From positions 21,308,800 to 21,372,799 of the forward strand of contig NC_079518.1 in the NCBI RefSeq assembly GCF_000801105.2: DNA of 64,000 bases, written 5' to 3'. Source of the DNA: Raphanus sativus (Eukaryota; Streptophyta; Magnoliopsida; Brassicales; Brassicaceae). A model generated the notes under the pieces. It was given only the letters and a program-made list of their open reading frames with translations, searched no databases and was not told where the DNA came from. Within the stretch, counting starts at the first letter, position 1. Each line of letters starts with the position of its first letter. Of this stretch, positions 22,101 through 31,743 are shown piece by piece. Both the position numbers and the translations under genes were made by a program.

Positions 22101-24954
22101 AAAGTATCGTAAGGCTTTAGGTTATTCTCTAGCTGACATACCTGGCATTTCACCTGATCTGTGCATGCATAGAATACACCTGGAAGATGAATCGATGACT
22201 TCTGTAGAACATCAGAGGAGGTTAAAACCGAATCTAAAAGATGTTGTTAAGAAAGAGATAATGAAACTTCTAGAAGCAGGTGTGATCTATGCGATCTCTG
22301 ATAGTAAGTGGGTTAGTCCTGTGCATGTAGTACCTAAGAAAGGTGGGATCACTGTGATAACCAATGAAAAGAATGAATTGATCCCCACTAGAACAGTTAC
22401 TGGTCATCGCATGTGCATTGATTTTCGTAAGTTGAATGCTGCGACTCGTAAGGATCACTTCCCACTTCCTTTTATTGATCAAATGCTTGAGAGATTGGCT
22501 AACCATCCTTACTACTGCTTTTTAGATGGTTATTCAGGTTTCTTTCAGATTCCCATCCACCCAGATGATCAGGAGAAGACGACGTTCACATGCCCTTATG
22601 GAACATATGCATACAGGAGGATGCCCTTCGGCTTGTGCAATGCTCCAGCGACTTTCCAGCGATGCATGATGTCGATTTTTACTGATCTGATCGAAGACAT
22701 AATGGAGGTTTTCATGGACGATTTCAGCGTCTATGGAAGCTCCTTTCATGTCTGTTTGTCAAATTTGTGCAGGGTGCTGAAGCGATGCGAGGAGAAGCAT
22801 CTGGTGCTGAACTGGGAGAAATGCCACTTCATGGTCAGAGATGGGATTGTTCTGGGACACAAGATATCAGAGAAAGGCATTGAGGTGGACAAGGCCAAGA
22901 TCGAGGTCATGATGAGTCTGCAACCACCAACTTCAGTGAAGGGAATCAGGAGTTTCTTGGGACACGCTGGTTTCTATAGGAGGTTCATCCAGGACTTCTC
23001 TAAGATCGCGAGACCACTCACTCGGCTGCTCTGCAAGGAAGCTCAGTTTTCCTTTGACAGCGACTGCTTAGCCGCATTCCACACGATCAAGGGAGCCCTA
23101 GTCAGTGCACCAGTTGTCCAACCTCCAGACTGGGATCTTCCTTTTGAGATCATGACAGATGCAAGTGATTTTGCAGTAGGAGCAGTCCTTGGACAGCGTA
23201 AGGACAAGAAGCTTCACGTAATCTACTATGCAAGCAGAACCTTAGACGAAGCTCAGTGCCGATACGCAACCACAGAGAAGGAGCTCCTTGCCATCGTGTT
23301 CGCTTTTGAGAAGTTCAGATCCTATCTGGTTGGATCAAAGGTGATTGTGCACACAGACCATGCAGCTCTCAAGTACCTACTCACGAAGAAGGATGCTAAA
23401 CCGCGGCTCTTAAGGTGGATTCTTTTGCTCCAAGAGTTTGATCTGGAGATAAGAGACAAGAAGGGGGTTGATAATGGAGTAGCAGATCATCTCTCCAGGA
23501 TGAAAGTGTCAGATGAGACAGTTCTTGATGTGGAACAACCGATGGAGTACGTCAATGCGATTGGTCTGCGCAACATGGAGCAGTCGTCACCTGCCATCAA
23601 GGACTGTTCCCGCGTAGAAGGAGCATTCGTTGCAGTGATCCAGAAGGAGTACCCGAACCTTCCATGGTTTGCTGAGATTGCCAACTTCTTGGCAGCTGAG
23701 AAAGAGCCTTTGAGGTTCACTGGGAATGAGAAGAGGAAATTTCTAAGGGAGGCGAGGCACTACTTCTGGGATGAGCCGTATCTCTATCGGCAAGGCAAGG
23801 ATGGGATCTTCAGGAGATGTGTTCCAGAGGCTGATATTCCAGGGATCCTTCACCACTGCCATGGTTCCTCTTATGCTGGTCACTTTGCCACCTTCAAGAC
23901 TGTTTCCAAGATCCTCCAAGCCGGTTTCTGGTGGCCCACTATGTTCAGAGATGCTCACGCCTTCATATCTCGATGCAATTCATGCCAAAGGATGGGGAGT
24001 ATAAGCAAGCGAAATGAGATGCCCCAGAACTACATCTTGGAAGTTGAAGTGTTCGATTGCTGGGGGATCGATTTCATGGGACCATTCCCAGTCTCTCACA
24101 AGAACGAGTACATCCTAGTTGCTGTGGACTATGTCTCCAAGTGGGTAGAAGCGATTGCTAGCCCAACCAACGATGCGCGAGTTGTAATCAAGATGTTCAC
24201 CTCCATTATCTTTCCGAGATTTGGAGTGCCTAGAGTGGTTATAAGCGATGGTGGAACTCACTTTATCAACAAGTTGTTCCAAGGGTTGCTGAGCAAGAAT
24301 GGTGTCAAACACAAGGTTGCAACCGCCTATCATCCTCAAACAAGTGGTCAAGTGGAAGTTTCCAACAGAGAGATCAAGAACATTCTGCAGAAAACTGTCA
24401 ACACCACCCGCAAGGACTGGTCCCTTAAGCTTGACGATGCTCTCTGGGCGTACAGAACAGCCTATAAGACCCCTCTAGGGACCACTCCCTATCATTTGGT
24501 CTATGGCAAGGCGTGCCACCTACCTGTTGAGCTAGAGTACAAGGCCGCTTGGGCTGTCAAACTACTCAACTTCGACATCAAACCCGCCAAGGAGAGGCGA
24601 ACCATTCAGATCCACGAGTTGGAGGAGATCAGGCATCTGGCCTATGAGAGTTCTAAGATCTACAAGGAAAAGACCAAGGCGTTCCACGACAAGCGGATCA
24701 TCAGCAGAAGCTTTGCTCCGAACGATCAGGTCTTACTCTTCAATTCACGGGTTAAGCTGTTCCCTGGAAAGCTTAAATCTAGATGGTCTGGACCTTTCAC
24801 CATCAAGGAGGTTCGCCCTTATGGAGCTGTTGTGTTGCTGGACACAAGAGGAGGAGAATTTGTTGTCAATGGTCAGCGTCTCAAGCCATATCTTGCTGAC
24901 ACAACAATCGCTGAAGGTGTAGAGATACCCTTAAGCGATCCCCCTCAAGCCTAA
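19178..24954 (+). pseudogene. E2 gag-pol, complete in domains but with one frameshift
   Basis: Gag starts at ATG 19178. One base is missing near 19936 (after the EEDYLL motif) compared with E1, and the frame continues at 19939 for 1671 residues without a stop. Numbered from 19939, the retropepsin-like DLGSS has its aspartate at 459, RT has FMDD at 925-928, RNase H begins near [14 protein letters not shown], and the integrase zinc motif starts with HHCH near 1305 and has CNSC. The integrase triad is D1378 (WGIDFMG), D1437 (ISDGGTHF) and E1473 (GQVEVSN). Gag has Q-rich and coiled segments but no obvious zinc knuckle. All catalytic residues I can locate are present. The frameshift would stop a fused product, so the copy is scored as damaged, but it is the best-preserved pol in the window. 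Confidence 0.9.
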
Positions 24955-24997
24955 TCGGCTCATTGAAGTCAAGCTAGTGACAGAAAACAAGCGCTTG

Positions 24998-25021
24998 GTG
25001 GGAGGCAACCCACTGGTGAGT
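24998..25021 (+). promoter_or_regulatory. Conserved hairpin and splice-donor-like site after E2 pol
   Basis: GTGGGAGGCAACCCAC (24998-25013) is followed by TG|GTGAGTG, a consensus-like donor with GT at 25016. A good acceptor, TGTTTTGCAG, ends at 25740 immediately before the ATG of the ATHILA ORF-1-like frame. Splicing between them would bring that frame behind a common leader. This is an inference from sequence only. Confidence 0.5.
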
Positions 25022-25059
25022 GTAAATATTGTTTTCTTTTTGTCTTTATCTTTCTAGGA

Positions 25060-25740
25060 ACTAACTCACAGGTTAAAAAAAAATCAAGAAAATTCGAGAT
25101 CACTCCAGGGGAGCACTCCAGCGGTTGTTCCGCCGATTGTTCCCAGGTAAGTTCTCGAACAAAAAAAAATAAAAAAAAAAATAAAAAAAAAAAGGAAGGG
25201 GAAGCGGTTTTGATTGGTTTTTAAAAGCCCAAACATTCCACTTCCCCACTTCATCTCTCTCGCCGCACAACCCCCCCCCTTTTAGAACCCTAAAATCGCG
25301 AACTCACCTCTCTCTCTCCTTCTCTTCGATTTTGGTTCTAACCTCTTGGGATTTTCTTGAGATTGGGTTGTTCTGCAGGATTCACCTCTCCACTCAAGGT
25401 AATCGGACAAGAACTCTCCCCCTCTTTGCGCATGCAAATCGCGAATTGGGAGTGACTTCTTGGCTCCTCTTTTTCCTTTATGCTTGCGATTTCATCCTAG
25501 ATTGTAGCTCTTGATAGTATATTTGCTACTAGGATTGAATTCATGGTTGTTTTGAATGGAATAAGAACCGATTGTTGCTTGAACTTATTGGCCTTTGCGA
25601 TTTCTACTGTTGAGATTGAGGCTTGTGTAGGTTGTCTAGTAATCGATGGACTTGGATGGAACAAGAAGATTGGATTGTTCCATCGTTGCTAGAACAACCG
25701 ACGAACTGTTCTGATGTTGGGTGTTGTTTGTGTTTTGCAG
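25060..25740 (+). promoter_or_regulatory. Leader-like region before the ATHILA ORF-1-like frame
   Basis: It holds poly-A rich DNA (25160-25195), a run of Cs, AGAACCCTAAAA and a long CTCTCTCTCC tract (25305-25325), all features of plant gene promoters and 5' leaders. Next come a possible acceptor (TTGTTCTGCAG, ending 25379), a short possible exon, a donor-like AAG|GTAATC at 25400, and the final acceptor at 25740. It may be an internal promoter with one or two leader introns, or only part of the spliced retroviral-type message. Confidence 0.4.
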
Positions 25741-27187
25741 ATGCCTCCAAAGAGTGAAAACGCTAGAACAGCCAAGAACACAGCTTCTCCAGCCGTGAGT
25801 GCTCCACCTGGTTACCCATGGCCGAACAAGAATGAGGGCGCCCCAATCGACCTCAATGATCCGAAGCTCCTAGACTTCAACGTTGAGGGATGGGATAAGG
25901 AGTCGGCAGCGATATACAACAGGCTCCTCCTGGCGGAGATCCTGCCCACGCGGTTCGTGCACCAGCAAACACTAGGCGCTCTAGGCCTTGACACTGAGGT
26001 GTTCGACACGATGCAAGCTATGGGGTTTATGCCTCTCTGCTACCAGTTCCAGGTTCTATACCCCGACTTGGTCAGGCAAGTGCTCGCGACGTGCAGGATC
26101 ACTTACCAGAACCCCACTGCGCCTACGTACGAGAACTGCTCCTTCTCCTTCATGGCTGATGGCAAGTTCTGCACCATCTCTCTCAACGATCTGAACGCGC
26201 TATTCGAGATTGCAGACACGCCAAAGGGGTTTCAGTGGAAAAAAAGTTCAAGCCGGCAGACACCTTTTGGGATCTCATCGCAGCCGGCAAGTTCACCTCT
26301 CGCAAGGCCTATCAGTCGCAGATCCGGAACCCTGCTATCCGGATCATTGCCAAGATCGTCTCCAATGTCCTGTTCGCAAAGGAGTACACCTCCAAGATCA
26401 CGAATGGAGAGCTTCAGGTTCTCTACACTGACTTGAGGACGAGATGCGCAGAGAGAACATCACCCCGATCCAGGAAGTCAAGACCAATCCAGGGTTCCAT
26501 CTCATCTCCATGTTCGCTGATCGCAGGGACGCCCTGATCAGGACCAACGATAAGAAGGATCGATGCGGCAGTCTGCTCACACCATTGTTCCAGCACTTCA
26601 ACATCAACCTCAGCTCTTACAGGTGGTCTCTGAGATAGAGTACATCGATACTCCTTACCTGATCGCATGCCACATCTTGCGCGACGAGAACACCTACAAA
26701 TTCCGATAAAGAAGGCAACCCTCTGTACTGCAAGCTCCCTATGCCAGGGTTCACTGACTTCTTATCCCTGGAGACATTGTGTTCTCACTCGATGAAGAGC
26801 ACCTCTGCGATGATCCGAAGGGCCGGTTCAGCACGATGATGAAGACATGGATGATGTGGAGCATGTACTCACCAAGGCTGATGGTGAGTATGACTTGGAG
26901 GACTTCACCGATGTGACTGATGATCACGCCTACAGACGCTGGATGGTTGATTCCCAGAAGAAGAACAACAGCCTCATGAAGAGGATACTCAAGGCGATCA
27001 CAGGCGGCTGCATCGGAGCGCAGGAAAGAGCGTACGCCGCAGAGAACAAGGCGCCCAGGCAAGGAACACGCGGAACATCGACTGGAGCAGAGAGACTGCG
27101 CGGAACGGAGAGACAGCTGGTCACTCCGGTAGCGGCGATTCAGACTGAGTCCGAAAGGACTATTTCTATCCTTGTCTTATCCATCTG
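25741..27187 (+). pseudogene. ATHILA ORF-1-like frame (env position), several frameshifts
   Basis: From ATG 25741 (MPPKSENARTAKNTAS) the frame encodes a segment matching my memory of the ATHILA ORF-1 family (Pfam ATHILA). It includes a proline-rich N-terminus, EILPTRFVHQQTLGALGL, QVLYPDLVRQVLATCRITYQ and the CSFSFMADGKFCTISLNDLN block. It shifts frame near 26240 (continuing FKPADTFWDLIAAGKFTSRK), again near 26435 (RENITPIQEVKTNPGFHLIS), and at least once more after 26620. The tail to 27187 is weakly similar to nothing I recognise. I see no signal peptide or clear membrane segment, so calling it an envelope would go beyond the evidence. The start codon sits directly behind a good splice acceptor. 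Confidence 0.75.
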
Positions 27188-28006
27188 AACTATTTTTATT
27201 TATGTTATTTGCTTCTGTTTGGAGTTTCCTCTGATTTATTTTCACAACCAGGGATGGTGTGAACTAAGTCTGGGGAGCAATTGTACTTTTCGCTTGTGTG
27301 CTTTTTGAGTCATCCTTGTTGTCATTTTAATGTTTTTATCGAGTCAGTTTTTTAGGATCGAGTCAGTCAAACTATTGTGGGAATCAGGACCTTATTTTGT
27401 GATGCTCTTTAACCACCTCGTGCTTTAACCTTCTTATTCAGTGACCTTAGCAGTGATGAAAGACCCACACATGGACCTGGAACACCCTGACTTATCTCAT
27501 TTGACACTCCAGAAGTTCTATACCGATCAGGTTACACTGGGCAGACTTAACTCCACTTATCTGAACCTAATCTGGACTCTAATTCTTCTTGTCATGGGCA
27601 CTAGATCGGGTAGAATGAGACTACACTCAGGACTTCTTATCCGATTTTTATCCCTCTTGCTGTTCCTGAGTGGCTAGCTCATCTTTAGCTAGTTACCCAC
27701 CTTGAACCCTGACCTTTTATTCCACCCTCATTTGCTTTTCTAGTACTTTATGTGCAGATATGTGCAAAAAGGTCGGAGAGGAAGGATCGACGCAGTTCTT
27801 ACTCATCAATGCTCACACAGAGGAAGCAGGCAGAACAACCGAGCGCTGTTCCAGCACAAGAGAGAACAACCGAGGTGCCTGTTCCGATACCATAGAGAAC
27901 AACGAAGAAGTAAGTGGCTAGAACAAAGCAGCAGAATGAATCACCAGTGGCATCAGTACATCACTTGTTACCTTCTTGCTCGTCACCCCAGCATTTTTGT
28001 ATTCAG

Positions 28007-28046
<40 letters not shown>

Positions 28047-28363
28047 TATTAGCTTTGTTTATTGGTGACGAGAAGGAGAAGAATCTATGATGCATGCCTC
28101 TGGAAGTTGAGAAAGTAATGGTGGTTTCAGTGAAGTGTTCTGAAGGGGAAGTTGAATCACGCAGAGCAGTCCTATGATCGATCTATCGGAGAGCAGTCCG
28201 AATTGGCAGAGATGAAGTAAGGACTGTGGACCTCAATGGAGCCGTCCTCTCACGACCATTTTGTGCGTATCCTGCACCCGCTCTTTGGTAACCCTAAACA
28301 CTCTTGAACTCCACCATAAAAGTTAGCCTGTTTCTATACCTAGCCCGTTCTCTCTGAGTAGAA
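27188..28363 (+). other. E2 3' untranslated region up to the gap
   Basis: There is no gene. A PPT-like AAGTCTGGGGAGC lies at 27265. The segment 27360-28360 matches the E1 3' region. An A-rich run (28010-28040) is a simple repeat. The sequence stops at an assembly gap before any 3' LTR. Confidence 0.65.
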
Positions 28364-28463
28364 NNNNNNNNNNNNNNNNNNNNNNNNNNNNNNNNNNNNN
28401 NNNNNNNNNNNNNNNNNNNNNNNNNNNNNNNNNNNNNNNNNNNNNNNNNNNNNNNNNNNNNNN
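28364..28463. other. Assembly gap of 100 N
   Basis: Exactly 100 Ns, the usual placeholder for a gap of unknown size. The 3' LTR of E2, the end of the E4 LTR and the 5' LTR of E6 could all be hidden here. Confidence 0.99.
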
Positions 28464-29123
28464 TTTGGATTCATGGGTTAGGGTGATTAAGGGTGATTAG
28501 GCTAGTTCTAGGATGTTTTAGGTATAGATCATACTTGTTCCTTGCATAGTAGAGTGATCTTAATACATCATTTGAGTAGGCCACTCAAAGGGTGATCTCT
28601 AGGCATTTCTCACCCGACAGGTGTTTGATGAAATGCCTGAGTCAACTCTCCTAGGCTTTTAGTGTACTTTGCCAAAGAGATTTGTTGTTAAAGATGCTAA
28701 GATAGCTAATAGACTTGTTAGTAATGATTGCTTGCATGTTATTCAACCAAAGACATTTGATGTTTGAGACATGTTAGCAAATGAGCATTCATCTAGACAT
28801 AGAGCTTGCTTAGAATTGTGTCTAGGCTTAAGGTTAATAGTTTGATTGATTCATTTGTCATCCTTAGTTCGAAACCTGATCACCCAAGGTCTAAATCCCT
28901 ATACCCATGAGTTCTCCTTTCCAATAGCTTAAAAATATCATTTTTATTGCTTTGCATTAGCTTTAATCATTAGTTTAGAAATCATCAAATCACTGGCTGC
29001 ACTTAGATTAGGCAAATACTTGCATTCTCTCTGCATTTGAATCCCTCAGAACTGGTTCGACAACTTACTACCACTATACTATCATTTGACTTAGGAGCCT
29101 CAAAACTCTTAACATCAGTGACA
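28464..29123 (+). other. AT-rich sequence between gap and E6 gag, not assigned
   Basis: No gene, LTR terminus or primer site is recognised. The sequence begins with small GGGTGATTAAGGGTGATTAG repeats. It may be leader of E6 or a piece of another element. Confidence 0.4.
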
Positions 29124-29690
29124 ATGACACTAGAGGACAATACTAACCAAACGGAGATGACTCCAAGAGAGATCGAGCTCCTCAACAAGCTCGTGTTTCT
29201 TCAGAGTCAGGTTACCGATCTTCACAAAGCTCGGGAGACAACACCCGGAGGTCCCGAACTTCTCCTCGAAGTTCAAACCCTGAAAGACCAACTTGGAGAA
29301 CACTCCAAGCAACTACAACAAAGCGTCGAGAAGCTAGACGCCATAGAAGCAGAGAATCTTGTCCTCTGACAAGAGAACCATACCCTCGGTGAAACTGGCA
29401 ACAAGTGGAAGCGGTTCCAGACTAAGGTTTGACCCATGGCTTCGCTCTATACTCCACGCGATAGTGAAGATGCACCTCGTCGACCCGTCTCCGCCGATAA
29501 CAAACCCGAAGGCCGAGAAGCTGCGAACGATGGAACCCGAGTGCAACTGGGTAGCGATTCCGATATGGAGGACGAAGAGTACTCACCCGATGATCCTGGA
29601 ATCTCAGATCCGGCTCTAGCAGCCTACTTAGAAAGGGTGGTCTCCGAAAGGTTCAGCACCATTCAATCTATGGTAGAAAGGCTCCCAGGG
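29124..29690 (+). pseudogene. E6 gag, N-terminal part, cut by E5
   Basis: A single frame from ATG 29124 (MTLEDNTNQTEMTPREIELL) runs to the E5 insertion at 29690 and has in-frame TGA codons at 29367-29369 and 29430-29432. The first part is coiled-coil-like (LLLEVQTLKDQLGEHSKQLQ). The second part (MASLYTPRDSEDAPRRPVSA, then YLERVVSERFSTIQSMVERL) is the linker before the gag core of Tat-type gypsy elements. The frame resumes after E5 at 35253 with APPIRRSNQGSYSDTPFVEE. Confidence 0.75.
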
Positions 29691-30682
29691 TGATACACCC
29701 TAAATCTGATCACTCGTCCGGTATGAAGAGATATGAACTCTGAAGAGAACTGATGGATTGATTGACGACACAATGGGTTGCGGAAGGACCCAATGATACT
29801 GCTTGGGTGCTTGATTGTTGCCTGATATGACTCACAGGTCCAACAAAGAAGCAAACTCGATCAGTTGCCGAATATGACGCACCGGTCCAACTAGAAAGAG
29901 GCGTTCGTTTGGAGCTAACCACACCAAAGAAACTAAAGTGTTCTAAGCAAAGAACAGAGAGTAAAAACTCAAATAAGAAGAAGAATTTCGTTGATGTTGC
30001 AATGAAATGGGACTACAATTTATAGAGTTTTGAGTCAAAGAAAAATAAAGAAAAGTGCAGAAAACAATGCATAGAAAACATAAATTTGACTAGATCTAGT
30101 CAAAGTGTGGAAAGCAAGGAAGACTAGTCAAAGTGAGGATTCTGATGTTGACTAGTCCACATACAGAAAGATGTCTAGGTTCATGCTGGTCGTACACACC
30201 ATTCTGAGAAGGATACGGACACACGCGGGACGATCCACACATGTCTGAATTCGCTAGAACTGAACATCACCTGATTTGTACATGGCATAACTCCCTCATC
30301 TGAAATCCGTTTGATCTGATTCTTCTTCGAGGAGTTCCATAATTAAGTTGAGCACATTCTACAAGTGGTTTCAAGTGAAGAAACATCATGGTTTAGAAGA
30401 TATTCTTCGAACAATGAACTTATATCTGTGTAGCTTCTCGGATGGTTTGATGGTCGAACCAGCTCGGAAGGTCGAACCAACTTGCTCAGCTCGTCCGGGT
30501 GAGTGTTAGTCCAGCTCAGCTCGTCCATGATAGTGTCAGTCCAGCTCACTTGAGTATTCAGCTCATCCAAGATTGCATAATCTGATGAGAAAACCTCGGC
30601 TAGGTCTAGCTGGTCGACAAGGTCACCATCTTGGGCCATGTCCATGAACCAAGCAGGAAGGTGCTGGATTTTGGGTGCATCA
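29691..30682 (-). repeat. E5 3' LTR
   Basis: On the minus strand it starts TGATGCACCCAAAATCC after the purine tract and ends GATTTAGGGTGTATCA. It matches the 5' LTR at 34291-35252 and the extra copy at 37667-38653 closely. An open frame (MDLRTNPFEEGEYDAP) runs from the interior into the LTR. Confidence 0.85.
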
Positions 30683-31584
30683 TACTCTCCCTCTTCAAAA
30701 GGATTTGTCCTCAAATCCATTTTACCTGTAACAAAAGGAAATAAATAATATTCAAAGGAATTAAAATTCAAGGAAAATTCAGTGAATGAAAAGTTTGGAC
30801 AGAAACATCCTTGGTGGTCTGAACCCATTTCCATCAAGTATGTATGGTTCCATGTTCTATGAACACAAGTCCTTAGGCGTTCACCAGTGCTTGCTCTCTT
30901 TGGAAGCTGATCATGCTTATCCTGTTCATCCAAAACAACTAGAGAAACCACATCAAATCTGCGAAAGAAATAATCAAAAGATTTCTCTGTCCTTAAGACA
31001 TCAAAAACAGGATCCAAGCTCTTAGGATAATCATCAAGCACGTGGGTATACATCAAGCAAGTGAACTGATTGCCAAAAGTCCATTTACTAATTTCAAAAT
31101 CAGGTCAAGGTGTGAAACTGTTAGAAAAAGAATGAGACAATGCAAAAGCTGAAAGCTTTTCATCATGAACGAAATCAAAAGGTTTCTTTGAATGAAGTAA
31201 TTTCGGTTCATGCTCTTTCCTACACCAGATCTCTTTCAAAACACAGCTCAATGAAAACAAATCATGAAATGGTTTAAGCAAAACATTTTTCAACCAAGTA
31301 AAGATTTGTTTTTGCTTAGAACTTCTCGGTTTCAAAACATTTTCATGAAGAGAAGGGACAATCAACCCTTGATCCTTACAGTGCTTTTGGTTTGGACAGG
31401 AGGTGGACTGAGGAAACACCTTTGGTTCAGTGCTGACAGATTGCTCCAACAGTTTCAGTTCCTGTGACAAAGAAACAAGACTACTTGGCTGTACCGGTTC
31501 AAGATGGTTAACTTCATCACAAAACTGTTTATTTTCAAGCACCACATCAGAATAAGAAGAAGAAAGTAAACACTTAGCTTCCAA
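30343..31584 (-). pseudogene. Downstream fragments of the E5 protein, ending in the LTR
   Basis: Two further minus-strand frames (31584-31105 and 31056-30343) continue the composition of the large acidic protein. The second ends with MDLRTNPFEEGEYD, which I recall as a typical C-terminal segment of Brassicaceae gypsy polyproteins, and then reads into the LTR with repeated DELSWT/DELSKL words. The breaks between frames suggest loss of function or unrecognised introns. Confidence 0.45.
30683..30700 (-). promoter_or_regulatory. E5 polypurine tract
   Basis: On the minus strand GAAGAGGGAGAGTA lies directly before the TG of the 3' LTR, as expected for the plus-strand primer. Confidence 0.7.
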
Positions 31585-31743
31585 GAAGTTTCTCAGAAAG
31601 ATTTGTGTCAGACCTGACTGTGTAGATTGATCTCCTGGTCGCCAAGGTCTGGTTTGAAGCTAATTGGATTGGCTAGATTCCCATTGAAGCAAGTGTAGAA
31701 CAGGTTTAGCCGGTTTTGGAGAATGGATCATAATTTGAGCTTT

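Larger units (their letters stand above)
17908..28363 (+). mobile_element. E2: Athila-type Ty3/gypsy element with nearly complete gag-pol
   Basis: E2 has a 5' LTR (17908-19059), a primer site, gag, protease, RT, RNase H and integrase (19178-24954), then a hairpin, a leader-like stretch, an ATHILA ORF-1-like frame (25741-27187) and a 3' region ending in the sequence gap. It is inserted in the E4 3' LTR. No 3' LTR is visible, so either it lies in the gap or the element is truncated. The gene order is that of the Athila lineage, which carries an extra frame in the env position. Confidence 0.88.

Noticed and set aside
25741..27187. Retroviral envelope glycoprotein
   Set aside because: The position fits, but no signal peptide, membrane anchor or cleavage site is evident. 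The similarity I recognise is to the ATHILA ORF-1 family only.
28010..28042. Poly-A tail of a LINE or processed gene
   Set aside because: The A-run lies inside the E2 3' region at the place where E1 has a similar but shorter A-rich run. No LINE coding or target duplication is nearby.
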